A stretch of 64,000 nt of DNA from Hysterangium stoloniferum (Eukaryota; Basidiomycota; Agaricomycetes; Hysterangiales; Hysterangiaceae): assembly GCA_015178975.1 (NCBI GenBank), contig WHVD01000032.1, forward strand, positions 717,884 through 781,883. The letters are read 5' to 3'. Under the pieces are notes generated by a model that was not told the origin of the DNA, ran no database searches, and saw only the letters and a program-made list of their open reading frames with translations. Within the stretch, counting starts at the first letter, position 1, and every line of letters starts with the position of its first letter. A program made the translations under genes and the position numbers. Below, in pieces: positions 1 to 10,512 of the stretch.

Positions 1-84
1 ATGTATACTGTGATGGCCGACCATCTGCAACATGAGGAATGAATCGTACTTCAGATATTAACTCAGGCAGTATCCAGAAAGGAT

Positions 85-3000
85 TTGTTGGAACCTATTG
101 TTTTTGCAAATGCTGCCAATGTCACCAAGAGGAAAATATTAAGACCTAAAAGGAGTCAATTAAAAAATGGAGGTATTGAAACAGTCGAGCATACTTCAAT
201 GCAGCCCAAGGAGTTTACTCGGCAGCTGCCTAAACCAGTTGTCATTGAAGCATTTATTAATGGATGACCTGTGAAAGCCCTAATTGATAGTGGGTCACTC
301 ACAGATTTTATGTCCACAACATTGGTCGATCAGTTAGGAGTTATTAAGGATCCACTGCTCAAACCACTCACCGTGCAATTGGCTGTTCATGGGTTGAGAT
401 CTAAGATCAATTATTCAGCAACCACTCAGTTTGTGTACCAGAACATAAATTGTTCATGTTGTTTTGATGTAGCCAACCTCAATTCTTATGATTTGATTTT
501 AGGGACTCTATTTATTTTTCAACATGATGTGATGCTTGGCTTGAATCCTACAAGAGTTAACATTGGGTCAGGCCAGCCACTACCAATGGAAGGGGATACC
601 ATTGAGACACTGCGGTCTGCCATTGCTGAAGTTTTTGAGGATGAGCTTGACAGTTTAAAGGCTGAGTTGCGAGCTGAAGCAGCCAACTTAGACCCAGACA
701 CTGCACTGACAGGGCTGCCTCCACTAAGGGCAGTGAATCATACCATTCCGATAATCGATGAGGATAAAATCTATTCATGGTGGCCATCTAAATGTCCAGA
801 AGCAATGAGGGATCTATGGCAGGAAAAGAAAACAGTGTACCTGAGGAATGGGAGATGGTGGGTAGCCACGGGTACAAATCCATGTCCTATGCTCATCATA
901 CCTAAACCTCCAAAAGCTGATGGAAAACTGCAGATTCACATGGTAGTGGATAAATGTGAGCAGAACGCTAACACATATAAGCTGACTACACCTTTGCTGG
1001 ATATTGAAGCCATTCTGAGGAATATTGTATGGCATAAGTATCCGAGTTTAATAAATGGAAAGGATGTATATGAGCAGATTCGCATGGTGCCAGAGCATGT
1101 CCATAGAACATTGTTTACCTCTCCTGATGGCACTATGGAAAGCCTAATATTACAGATTGGTGATTGCAATGGGCCATCGACATTGATGAACCACCTATTT
1201 GCTCCTTACATTAGTGTTTTCATGGATGTCTATCTGGATGATATAGTTGTATATTTAGATTCCATTAGCGATTATGTGAGCATTTACACACTGTGTTTAA
1301 GGTGCTCCATCAAGAGAAGCTATACCTGGCTGTCGATAAAATGCACTTGTTTGCTCCAGAATTGCAAGTTCTAGGACATGTGGTAAATGATAAAGGGATA
1401 AAAATAGACCCCCATAAGGTGGACTCAATCATGAACTGGAAAATTCCAATGAACAAGTTGCTTTTGGCTGGGTTTTTGGGGACAGTGGGATACCTTGCAA
1501 ACAACTGTGAAGGGGTAAGGATCCTGATGGCCATCCTGGCCAATCAGACAGGGGTAAACAGGCCATGGAGGTGGGTGTCACGAATTGATTATTTTTCAAT
1601 AAAGTCGAATAATATTCTACTAATCGAATTCGAAAGCCTCGTTCGATGAAGTATATATTCGACCTGTCAATGAAGTAAGAGGCTATTACCAGTCACGAGA
1701 ACTCACGGAAGTATTTGTCAAAGAAGTTACGACAAGATAGATTACTAATATCACTAATATACAGATATTTCGACTGACTTCCCTCGCTCCTTTCATAGCC
1801 CTTTTATGCTTTTCATCATATTGTTATGACTATGTTATGAACTAATAATGAAATCATACATGACATCGAAATGAGACATGTTGAAAGAGATTCAATGGTG
1901 TTGAATAATGTTCGGTTTTGTTGAGTTGAATTCAATAAGTCAAAGAGTTGTCAAAAGTTACCTTTGAATGTTTGTGACAGTGGGGTGCAACTGAGCAACG
2001 TGCCTTCGAAGACATTAAGCAGATTGTTCAGTCTCATTGTGACAAGTATCAAATTGCATTAGATTACTCACCAGGCATTCCACCATTAATTTGGTAACAG
2101 ATGTTTGCTTAATGGGAGTGAGTGGCATCCTTAGCCAAAGGGAAGACGTTCAACAAGTGGCTGTGGTGTCCTTTTGGTCTGGGAAATTTAACTTGGCTTA
2201 ACAAAACTATCCTGTGCATGAACAGGAGCTCCTAGCCATTGTGGAATCATTGAAGCGGTTTCAGCCACAACTGTTGGGGGTAAAATTTTGGATTTGTACT
2301 GACCATAAGGGAATAGAATATATACTTATGCAAAAAAGTTTGTCCCCAAGGCAGACACGGTGGCTAGATCTGCTAAACAAATTCAATTTCGAGATCCACT
2401 ATATCCCTGGCCAGTTGAATACTTTTGCTGATGCACTGTCCCACATTTACAGTGATGAACCACTTGGGACCATTCAGGTGGAAACAGAGTACATAAGTGA
2501 GACCCCTGAGGTGGATGAGGAGGACAGAGGAGTACCTTACAGGCCACAAGGAGGCTGCCTCAACAGTGTGTCAACACCACTGTATACAGGGTTAGCAGCA
2601 GCAGTGCTAACAGAGGCAACCAGACAGTCTATCAGGCTGGCCACATGTCCATGCCCATCATATGCAACACTCACAGGGTTGGAGACACAGGGAAAGAGAC
2701 GTAAGGAACAATTGGGACAAGTGGTGGACAATGCAGATACAGAATGCGCCACAGCATCTAGTTTGCAAGAAGGGCCTGATATGTCAGGCAAGGTTAGTCA
2801 TCAGGAGGACACTGGAGATACCTCACAATTGACAATGGGGATTCAGACAAACTCAGGTTCCAAGTTTCCACTAGCTGGGATAATCCCAGAGGGTCACCCA
2901 GGCATCCACATCCCAGATGCCCTTCAACAACAGTATGAATTGGATGACTTCTTTTCAAAGATATGGGCAGCACCCCTGGAGTATAAGGGGTTTATGGTAC

Positions 3001-3329
3001 AGGAGGGCCTCTTGTTTTTGAATTTAGAAAAGGTCAACTTACTGTGTATCCCAGACATTATGGTGGGCAATTGACGGGTGTGGGAAATAATTATCTTGCA
3101 GGCTCACTCGATCGTGGCACACTTAGGGGCAAGGAAAACTGCCACATACCTACGATCTAACATTTGGTGGCCATCTTTAACCAAGGATGTTGAGTTGTTT
3201 TGCAGGTCTTGCAGTGTGTGTGCGATGTCAAAATCAGATACTCAGAAGCCTCAGGGACATCTTCGCTCATTGGAGGTGCCATCACAACCATGGGAGGCAC
3301 ACCGGGGAACAGAGCTGTGCCTGGCATGA
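85..3329 (+). pseudogene. Ty3/gypsy pol remnant (protease-RT-RNase H-integrase zinc finger)
   Basis: This is a decayed retrotransposon polyprotein. In order I see a retroviral-type aspartic protease site (ALIDSGS, near 280), a reverse transcriptase with the catalytic YLDD box (near 1230), the RT connection region (1293-1570), RNase H (2000-2440, with the DHKGIEY and IPGQLNTFADALS segments) and an integrase HHCC zinc finger (3100-3215, ending CRSCSVC). It is broken by a TGA at 265-267, a frameshift near 1290-1370, the solo LTR at 1576-1979 inserted at the start of RNase H, and a TGA at 3072-3074. The integrase core is missing: coding similarity stops near 3295, so the 3' part was deleted or rearranged. 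The gag lies off the window to the left, if it exists. The domain order PR-RT-RH-IN is that of Ty3/gypsy. It cannot be active. Confidence 0.88.
1576..1979 (-). mobile_element. Solo LTR, family A, copy 1
   Basis: A 404-bp insertion begins TGTCACGAATTG and ends TTTGTGACA, so it has TG...CA ends and a short terminal inverted repeat. It is bounded by an exact 5-bp duplication GTGGG (1571-1575 and 1980-1984). Removing it and one GTGGG restores the RNase H reading frame of the host gypsy element. Sense is taken as minus because the related copy at 58685 has a TATAAAAGG box in the opposite direction. It is about 30 bp shorter at one end than copy 2. Confidence 0.92.
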
Positions 3330-5114
3330 GCAACACCAAAAGGCTCTAGTGGAAAGGCTGTCTTTACACCCAGACAGGTCCCATAGGCCCCCAACAAGGC
3401 ACCAACAGCATGATTCGAGTGCTTCCCGTCACCAGACCAAGCCATGTAAGAGTGCCCCAACACAGTCAGCACCATCTCTTTTGCACGTCGAAATTTTGAA
3501 AATCTCAGAATCACATGGAAATGCATTTTTAAGCATTCAGAGACTCAAAAAAAAAGTCAAAATTTGTAAGTCCTACTACTTGGCAAGGGTGAATTATTTT
3601 TCAAGTTTTAAACCTGGGAACTGGAGGAATGGATTCCAACCCCACGGTGTAGCCAGCATCATGCTGTGAGCCGCTGTGTGGTCGACCTTGCATGCTGAGC
3701 AAGTCGATGTCTGGCCTGTATTGTAGGAATCATGGATGTATGTAGATGCAGTGTCACTCAGCAACTTCTGAGTATGGGTAGAGGAGTTCAAGTGTGGCTA
3801 ACCCTGTTGTAGGAATGGTGGATGTAGATGCAGTGTCACTCAGCAACTTCTGAGTACTGGTAGAGTAGCTCAAGTGTGGCTAACTCTGTTAAGACAAGTT
3901 TGAGTGCAACTCTCTTGGTTTGTGAGGTGTGGTATTGGTGAGATTTTATGCTATAGATATTGTCAAGTAAGGAATTTGTAAGAGCTAGGCATCGGGGCCC
4001 ATAACCTGTTGTAAAAGTAGGCTATGTGCACAGGGTACAAGTTCCTAAGACAATATCTGGATCAACCTCTTCTGTAGTGCATGCTTCCTGTCTACTTTAT
4101 ACTACTTTGTGTCCATTGTTCTATCTAAATAGGTGTAACAAAAGATGCATAAATCCACAGCTAATATGCCACTTAGAATAAGGGGGACAATGGGAATCTA
4201 AAAATAAATCAAGTGGCTGTTGTACTCAGCGGTAGTTCAATCACTATGCTTTCTTTTACAACAACACTCAATGTCAAAAACCCCTTTGGTTTTGGAATTA
4301 AATCAGTGCAAACTGTAGCAGAGGTTTGGAATGAACTTACTACAATGTATGATGTTATCTCTGACATTGGTCATTGAAACATAGAAAATACCCTGTTGTC
4401 ACAAATGGGAATGGAGCAGGAGACTAGAAGATCTGTACATACATCTGTACTTAACCAGGAGGTCTGGTTCTTAAAGACAAGTGGCTTCAACTTATGTCCT
4501 CACATGGACTGTCTAGGTGCTCTGGTATTTTGAAACAAACAAGAAGTACATCTTGAACAAAAGTAATCAACATTTAGCTAATAATTAGGGGTCCAAAGTC
4601 TAAGGTCAAGGAATGGGTTAAGTCTCAGGCTGGCTGAAGACTAGAGTACAAAAGTAGGATGTTGGGATTCTCATCTTTTCAGGCCCCTGTAACTTGTTTT
4701 CACTCTGGCAAATCTCCAGCATCCTGGTATCAGTATCCCTGACTACAGTATCACTGCCTTTGGCACTCCAATACTTGGTTTACTATAGATTAACCTTTTA
4801 GTCATTCCATTCCACTTCTGTCCTGATGCTTTCCCATTATCTGCCCTATGTATACACATCATTTGCCATCTCAAACTCTTTTTAGTATCTTCCTATTTAC
4901 TTTGCATTTAGTTCCTATCATCCTCCATTTTGTCACTTGCTTCATTTGATCCATTTGTCTTCTTACCTCCATGATCAGCCTCCCAACCACCTATCTTGTT
5001 TTAGTATAAAAATTTCATCTTGTATACTACAGTTCTTTAGTTCAAATATTGACTAAAGTTCCCCAACTCTTTACTTAATCCTCTTCAAGATGTCTTTGGT
5101 CAGCCAAGATTCTT
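3330..5114. other. Retroelement debris without intact genes
   Basis: I find no supported gene here. The stretch after the truncated integrase holds a short tandem duplication (3724-3889). It also holds AT-rich sequence whose parts (about 4400-4620 and 4660-4760) resemble pieces at 7340-7470, 56050-56300 and 58590-58680, so it is probably old LTR or internal retroelement sequence of another family. Open frames are short and look random. Confidence 0.5.
3724..3889. repeat. Two-copy tandem duplication, about 83 bp per unit
   Basis: Units 3724-3809 and 3810-3889 both begin GTAGGAAT, share a long identical core over GCAGTGTCACTCAGCAACTT, and end GTGGCTAACYCTGTT. They differ by a few substitutions and a small indel. 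No coding role is visible. Confidence 0.8.
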
Positions 5115-5288
5115 GTTAAGTGCTATGTCGGGAACATATTCTGGAACTATTGGAAGGTGACTGGAAACTTGGGAACTTTCAGATAGAGTCAGGACATTGG
5201 CTTCAGCTTATGTGTTGTACCCCTATGCAAATGCTCGGAATGTCCTTAATTTCAGAGATGGGATTTACACAGGAAGATTATAGATATT
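5115..5288 (-). mobile_element. LTR family B fragment
   Basis: The stretch starts GTTAAGTGCTATGTCGGGAA and continues collinearly with the family B LTR at 59231 (for example CATTGGCTTCAGCTTATGTG) for about 170 bp. It is then interrupted by a degenerate family A LTR near 5289. Many CpG sites of the 59231 copy appear here as TpG or CpA. Confidence 0.65.
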
Positions 5289-5370
5289 TGACATGAATTG
5301 AATTTCTTTTTGACAAAGTTGAATACCAATTGAATAATATTCTATTTATTGAATTCAGAAGCCTCGTTTG

Positions 5371-6837
5371 TGTTAAGGAGTGCACAGAGCTTCTTGGAGG
5401 GTTCCAGAGAAACCTGTGGGAAAGCCGGTAGGACTTGGCTTCAACTTATAGGCTGCACCCTCGTGACATTGTGATGTCCAATTTCAAACAGGTGGAGGGA
5501 ATCCCAGGGAGTCCGGGAGTAGTTGATGGTTGAGGGGTCAGGCAGTGATGAGTTGGAGGTTGAATGATAGATGGGTTGGAGCCCATGGGCTCTGACGAGG
5601 TAAATAGTGGTGTGTTTCAAAGAGGAGATTAGAGTGGAAAATGTACTGAGATTACTGGGGGGGATCTAAGCTGATTTTCTGACTGGATTGTATGTACAAC
5701 ATCTGCCAGACTATATAAACTGTGGAATGTATAACATACCAAATCCAGTAATAATGAAATTCAAACTAGTAATCATGAAACGAGATAAGTAAACACCAAA
5801 TTTGGTGTTAGGAATGGAACAGAGTGGAGCAGAGTCCGAAATGTGACAGGTCATTAGACCATAATGGAGGATATCTGAAAACTATTAAGTATACCAAATT
5901 CTAATATACTCTAAAGGTCATTTAAACATCTGGGATGTGATTCAAACATAATTTGGTTTTTAAAACTTTCAAAAAGTTTTAAACTCTTTCGTACATTACA
6001 AACTAAAGAATCTTTCCGGATACGAGTAGACAATAAATAAAAATTAGTAGTTTGAAACACTAATACTTTTAAAAAATAGATACCTTTAGATAGTCCATTC
6101 CATGCATATGTATTACTTCGGAATGGATCTGTCAATCTGAACAGATTTCTACTTGATTCAACATATCCAGAATATATAGGGGGTTTTACTTAATAAAGAC
6201 AGCTATGGTATGAAAAATTTCCAATAATATTTTACATATTTTACATGGAAATAACTACATTACAACTTTTAAAAAACAAAGTACTAATAAAAGTATTAGT
6301 AGGTATCTATAAAAGGAAGGAAATTATATACAATGGAATTTGTTAAATAACTATGGGTTGTATAAGATGTAATATGGAGAACTATTTCTGATGGTTGTCT
6401 TTTGATGATATAACTGTTTCAGAATAGATATCACTATTTAAAGATGGAGTTTTGTAAAAATAAGACTTTTATTAGTAAATATTTGAGATTATAGTAATCA
6501 TAAACACCCTCCAATGGGAACAGGGTGGGAGTGGAGTCCAAAATATGACAGGTCATTTGACCATAACGGGAACAGGGCTCAGTTAGAGAGCTGTCAGGTT
6601 TTCTGAGAGGAGTCTGGTGACTGGTACAGTATGTGGGACAGGGTCGGAGATAGACAGGTATGGGTCCTGGCAGTTATTCCAGTGACTGATACATGAAGTA
6701 ACAAAGGTCGAGCATGGACAGGTCTGATGTCTGGAGTCCAGCAGGTATTCCAATAAACTGATGACTGGTGCATGTAGGGTGCGGGTGTATATATGTAGGG
6801 TAGGGCCTGGAGTCCGGCGGGTTTTCTGGTCATAACA
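5371..6837 (-). mobile_element. Solo LTR, family C, containing a nested AT-rich insertion
   Basis: It starts TGTTAAGGAGTGC and ends GGTCATAACA. It is flanked by an exact 5-bp duplication GTTTG (5366-5370 and 6838-6842), and it splits a family A LTR cleanly. The sequence is the reverse complement of the copy at 8492-9343 over most of its length. It is longer (1,467 against about 850 bp) because of an AT-rich insertion near 5868-6512. Confidence 0.8.
5868..6512. mobile_element. AT-rich MITE-like insertion
   Basis: About 645 bp of strongly AT-rich sequence is absent from the family C copy at 8492-9343. It interrupts a duplicated CCATAATGG/AATGGG segment. AATGG occurs at both edges (5863-5867 and 6513-6517), and the ends read AGGATATC and ACCCTCC. 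No coding frame looks real. It could be a MITE or another small non-coding element. Confidence 0.4.
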
Positions 6838-7195
6838 GTTTGACAAAGTCCTGTTGATAAAGTAAGTGGCTAATACTAGATGCAAAGGCTCACTGATGTA
6901 ATGTCAAAAAGTTATCACAATATAAGACTCAGATTATTAATACAGGAACTAATACATATACAGATGGTGGTTGAGATTTTCTGACTGAGGTCCTTCACTC
7001 TTCTCATTGCCCTTTTATGCCTTTCTTCATTAAACTATGATTATACTATGACCTATGAATGAAATCATACATATATGATATTGAAATGAGACAAGTTGAA
7101 TGTAAGTTGAATGTTCATTGAATATTTTAAATAAGAATCCTAAGTTAATGGACTACTGACACACTGAATCCCTTATATTTCATAGTTGGTATTTT

Positions 7196-7538
7196 TAAAC
7201 TACTGCTAAGTACTTAAGAATTCCCAGCCTAAGCAATACATCACAATTCCCCAATTCCCCACTTAAGCCCTATTCTAGTCTTAGTACCAACCCTACAGTA
7301 TGTTAAATTCTATATTTCTAAGGCTAAAGAAGATGGAACACTGGAGGTCTGTAGAGTTAGAATGTACATACTTGACCAGGAAGTCCAATCTACAGGACAA
7401 GTAGAGCTTGGCTTCAACTTATGTGTTGTGCTCTGGTATTTTGAAACAAGCAAGTAGTATATAGGTAATAGACTAAAGGTCCACACTTAGTGAAATCAAC
7501 CAGGAGACCAGAATGCTAAGAGTTGGAGTGATGAGAAT
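7196..7538. other. Retroelement debris
   Basis: No gene is seen. Part of it (about 7320-7480) resembles 4400-4560, including the GGCTTCAACTTATGTGTTG type of segment found near LTR ends of this genome. It is likely an old LTR fragment. Confidence 0.45.
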
Positions 7539-7912
7539 TGTTATGACCCATTCCCAGATACTTCAATCTTCCATAATTATCCAACTTTCCACCCCTGACT
7601 CTCCAACCCAACTTTCTGACCTGACTTCTGACTATGGAACATTTATAGTTCCCATACTTCTGAACCCCATTTTTGTTCCACATTTGGTAACTTGTCAGTT
7701 GAAAAGTATTCATTTGTTTGTTTGTTGTATTCCCATTTCAGAATACTTGCCTTAATCCACCTTATTATCCTAGTTTGTAGTACAAAAATGAAAGAACTTA
7801 TACATATTAGTTTCCATGAATTTGTACTTTACCTTAGATCTGATATTGACTTAGTTTCTTATTCCTTCCTTCTTTCTATATCCTCAATATTCAGAACTCT
7901 TCAGAACTCTGA
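7539..7912 (+). mobile_element. LTR family B remnant, inverted relative to 57262 and 59231
   Basis: It begins TGTTATGACCCATTCCCAGA, matching the reverse complement of the end of the LTR at 59231-59813. It stays collinear through the TAGTTTCC...TTTGTACTTTA...AGATCTGATAT segment to the AATATTCAGAACTC segment near 7890. The other end is lost. Decayed 7-bp units (TCAGAAG and TTGGAGAG type on the complementary strand) are visible near 7580-7640. Confidence 0.65.
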
Positions 7913-8491
7913 ATATTGTCCTACCTGTCATAATCACAACATTATCACAAAAACATTCAAAAAAACATTCGACTCATCTTTAACAAAATACTCTAACTCA
8001 ACATTCTATTTGACATTTTCCACACCCTCATGAGAAGAAAGCTCAACTCAAGGAAACAAGACAGTCAACAGATTGGCAAGGAGAGTATTCGACTTAAGCA
8101 CAATGTGTGGACCTGGTAGGCTAGTGTAGCTAAATGAGCAAGTGATGTGATATTGACAATGATAATGTAAATACATGATTTGAGCCTGTATTTATACTAG
8201 TCCAGGATCCTGCTTACTAAGTAATGTGACTAGGAGAATCAGTCAGTATTTCCCATACTGACTCATAGGTGGATTCAGAGTCATCTGATCAACTATGACT
8301 ATGTATCTGAGTCATAGATCATCCCTACTCACAGCCTATTGATATGACTAGTCATGAGTCAATGAGTCATCTCCCTCAGTATGTAGTCAAGAAGACAAGG
8401 CAGATTACATACTACAAGGGTTAGAGACACCTGATTATGTAATCCATGACTCTGCTGGTTTCCACAGGATTACTATGGCAATGCCACCTAG
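7913..8491. other. LTR family A scrap followed by sequence with no visible gene
   Basis: About 7925-8040 resembles the sense 5' part of family A (CACAACATTATCACA, ATTCGACTCATC). From 8041 to 8491 I see no gene and no clear repeat beyond many ATGAGTCA/TGACTCAT-like words. Confidence 0.4.
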
Positions 8492-9343
8492 TGTTAAGAC
8501 TGGATACCCTGCCAGACTCTGGGCACTAACTTATATGCACCTACACCCTACACGCACCAATTATTGGTTTACTGGAATACCCACCGGACTCCAGACATCG
8601 GACCTGTCCATGCTCAACCTTCATTACTTCATGTATCAGTCACCAGAATACCCACCGGGACCTGCATCTGTCTATCTCTGACCCTGTCCCACACACCAGT
8701 CACTGAACTCCTCTTGGAAAACCCGACAGCTCTCTAACTGAGCCCCATTCCCATTATGGTCAAATGACCTGTCACATTTCAGACTCCACTCCCACCCCAT
8801 TCCCATTATGGTCTAATGACCTGTCACATTTCAGACTCCACTCTGCTCCATTCTGTTCCTAACACCAAACTTGGTGTTTACTTATCTCATTTCATGATTA
8901 CTAGTTTGGATTTCATTATTACTGGATTTGGTATGACATACATTCCACAGTCTATATAGTCTGGCAGATGTTGTACATACAATTCAGTCAGAAAATCAGC
9001 TTAGATTCTCCCCAGTAATCTCAGTACATTTTCCGCTCTAATCTACTCTTTGAAACACACTGCTATTTACCTTGTCAGAGCCCATGGGCTCCAACCTATC
9101 TATCACTCAACCTTTGACTCATCTCTGCCCAACCCCTCGACTTCCACAGAATTCCCGCAGTCAACCCTCCAACCTCACAACCCACCAACTACTCTCGGAC
9201 TCCCCAGGATTCCCATCCACCTGTCTGAAATTGGACAACATGATCTCATGAGGGCACAGCCTATAAGCTGAAGCCAAGTCCTACTGGCTTTCCCGTGGGT
9301 TTCTCTGGAAACCCTCTGATAAGCTCCGCACATGCCCTTAACA
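8492..9343 (+). mobile_element. LTR, family C
   Basis: It starts TGTTAAGACTGG and ends CATGCCCTTAACA. It is the inverted counterpart of 5371-6837 without the AT-rich insertion. Shared landmarks include GGTGTTTACTTATCTCAT, the central TCTATATAGTCTGG (TATA-like) and GCCTATAAGCTGAAGCCAAG. The flanking 5-mers do not match, so a target duplication cannot be shown. Confidence 0.7.
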
Positions 9344-9557
9344 GTATTTTCTGACTAAGTGTGAGAGGTACGGCAAAATATACTCCAGAAATATAGTCTG
9401 GACAAGCTCATACTATATTTCCATTATTATTTCTATTTTTTCTCTATTTTATTATACGCATATAATTAGTTCGATGACCTATGCATTCGGTACATTGACT
9501 CTTGTGGGTGCATACATGCCAGACTTATGTATTCTAGCGCCAGTAGTTAGAACTCAG

Positions 9558-9991
9558 TGTCACGAATTGATTATTCTTCAATAAAGTCGAATAATATTCT
9601 ACTAATCAAACTCGAAAGCCTTGTTCGATGAAGTATGTATATATTCGCCCTGTTGATGAAGTAAGAGGCTATTACCAGTCACAAGAACTCATGGAAGTAT
9701 TTGTCGAAGAAGTTACGACAAGTAGATTACTAGTATCACTAATTTACAGATATTTCGACTGACTTCCCTTGCTCCTTTCGTAACCCTTTTATGCTTTTCT
9801 TTGTATCGTTATGACTATGTTATGAACTAATAATGAAATCATACATGATGTCGAAATGAGATATGTTGAAAGAGATTCGATGTTGTCGAATAATGTGCGG
9901 GTTTGTCAAGTCAAATTCAATGAGTCGAAGAGTTGTTGAAAATTACCTTTGAATATTTGTGACAGTTTTGTGACTTGTGACAGTTGTGACA
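9558..9991 (-). mobile_element. Solo LTR, family A, copy 2
   Basis: A 434-bp LTR starts TGTCACGAATTG and ends CAGTTGTGACA. It is bounded by an exact 5-bp duplication CTCAG (9553-9557 and 9992-9996). It is nearly collinear with copy 1 but carries a further run of TGTGAC-type repeats at the right end before the duplication. Confidence 0.92.
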
Positions 9992-10512
9992 CTCAGACAC
10001 TTTTTACCCTGCAACCATGACTTACCCAGACACCCAGTTAGTGTCCTGTAAGTTGTGATTGGGGTATTGTCTCGACCGTCACAGACGTGCTTTAACTACT
10101 AGTGCAATCAGAGCTTTGAACTATACTAGTTGAAACTCAAACCATTATCTCAATCCACACGGACTACATCCACGCTACTCTGTTATTTGACTCTCTCGTT
10201 ATGCTCTTCAACACTTGAGCAGTCATTCAGAATCATACTTTACAGTCAATTCTCCTTTATTCGTTTTAGCTCTCTATTCTACTTTAGATAGCTAATTCAC
10301 TTGACCATATTGAACTAAACAGTCAATATGCATTTGGTCTGTATTAGACTTAGATAGTCAATACATCATTGTGTCGTACCTAAACGGTCGATATTCTTCA
10401 TATATAGAATGGTTAGAACTTCCACCACTCTTCACAGTGGTGATCCAGGCCAGACTGCTCTTTCCCTATGAAGAAAATGTTACTCTATGACTATTAATTT
10501 CTAAGCACGCAA
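9992..10512. other. Leader-like sequence upstream of a gag remnant
   Basis: No ORF is supported. It lies directly upstream of the gag ORF and may be the 5' untranslated leader of that element. I could not identify a 5' LTR or a tRNA primer site with confidence. Confidence 0.3.

Larger units (their letters stand above)
5289..7195 (-). mobile_element. Degenerate LTR family A, split by a family C LTR
   Basis: The left part (5289-5370) matches the family A start through GAATAATATTCTA and AGCCTCGTT. The right part (6843 to about 7150) resumes with AAAGT...AAGTAAG and later the CCCTTTTATGC and GAAATCATACAT segments. The halves are separated by the LTR at 5371-6837. Outer ends are blurred by decay, so the right limit is approximate. 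Confidence 0.6.

Noticed and set aside
8487-9348. Target site duplication for the family C LTR at 8492-9343
   Set aside because: The flanking 5-mers CCTAG and GTATT do not match.
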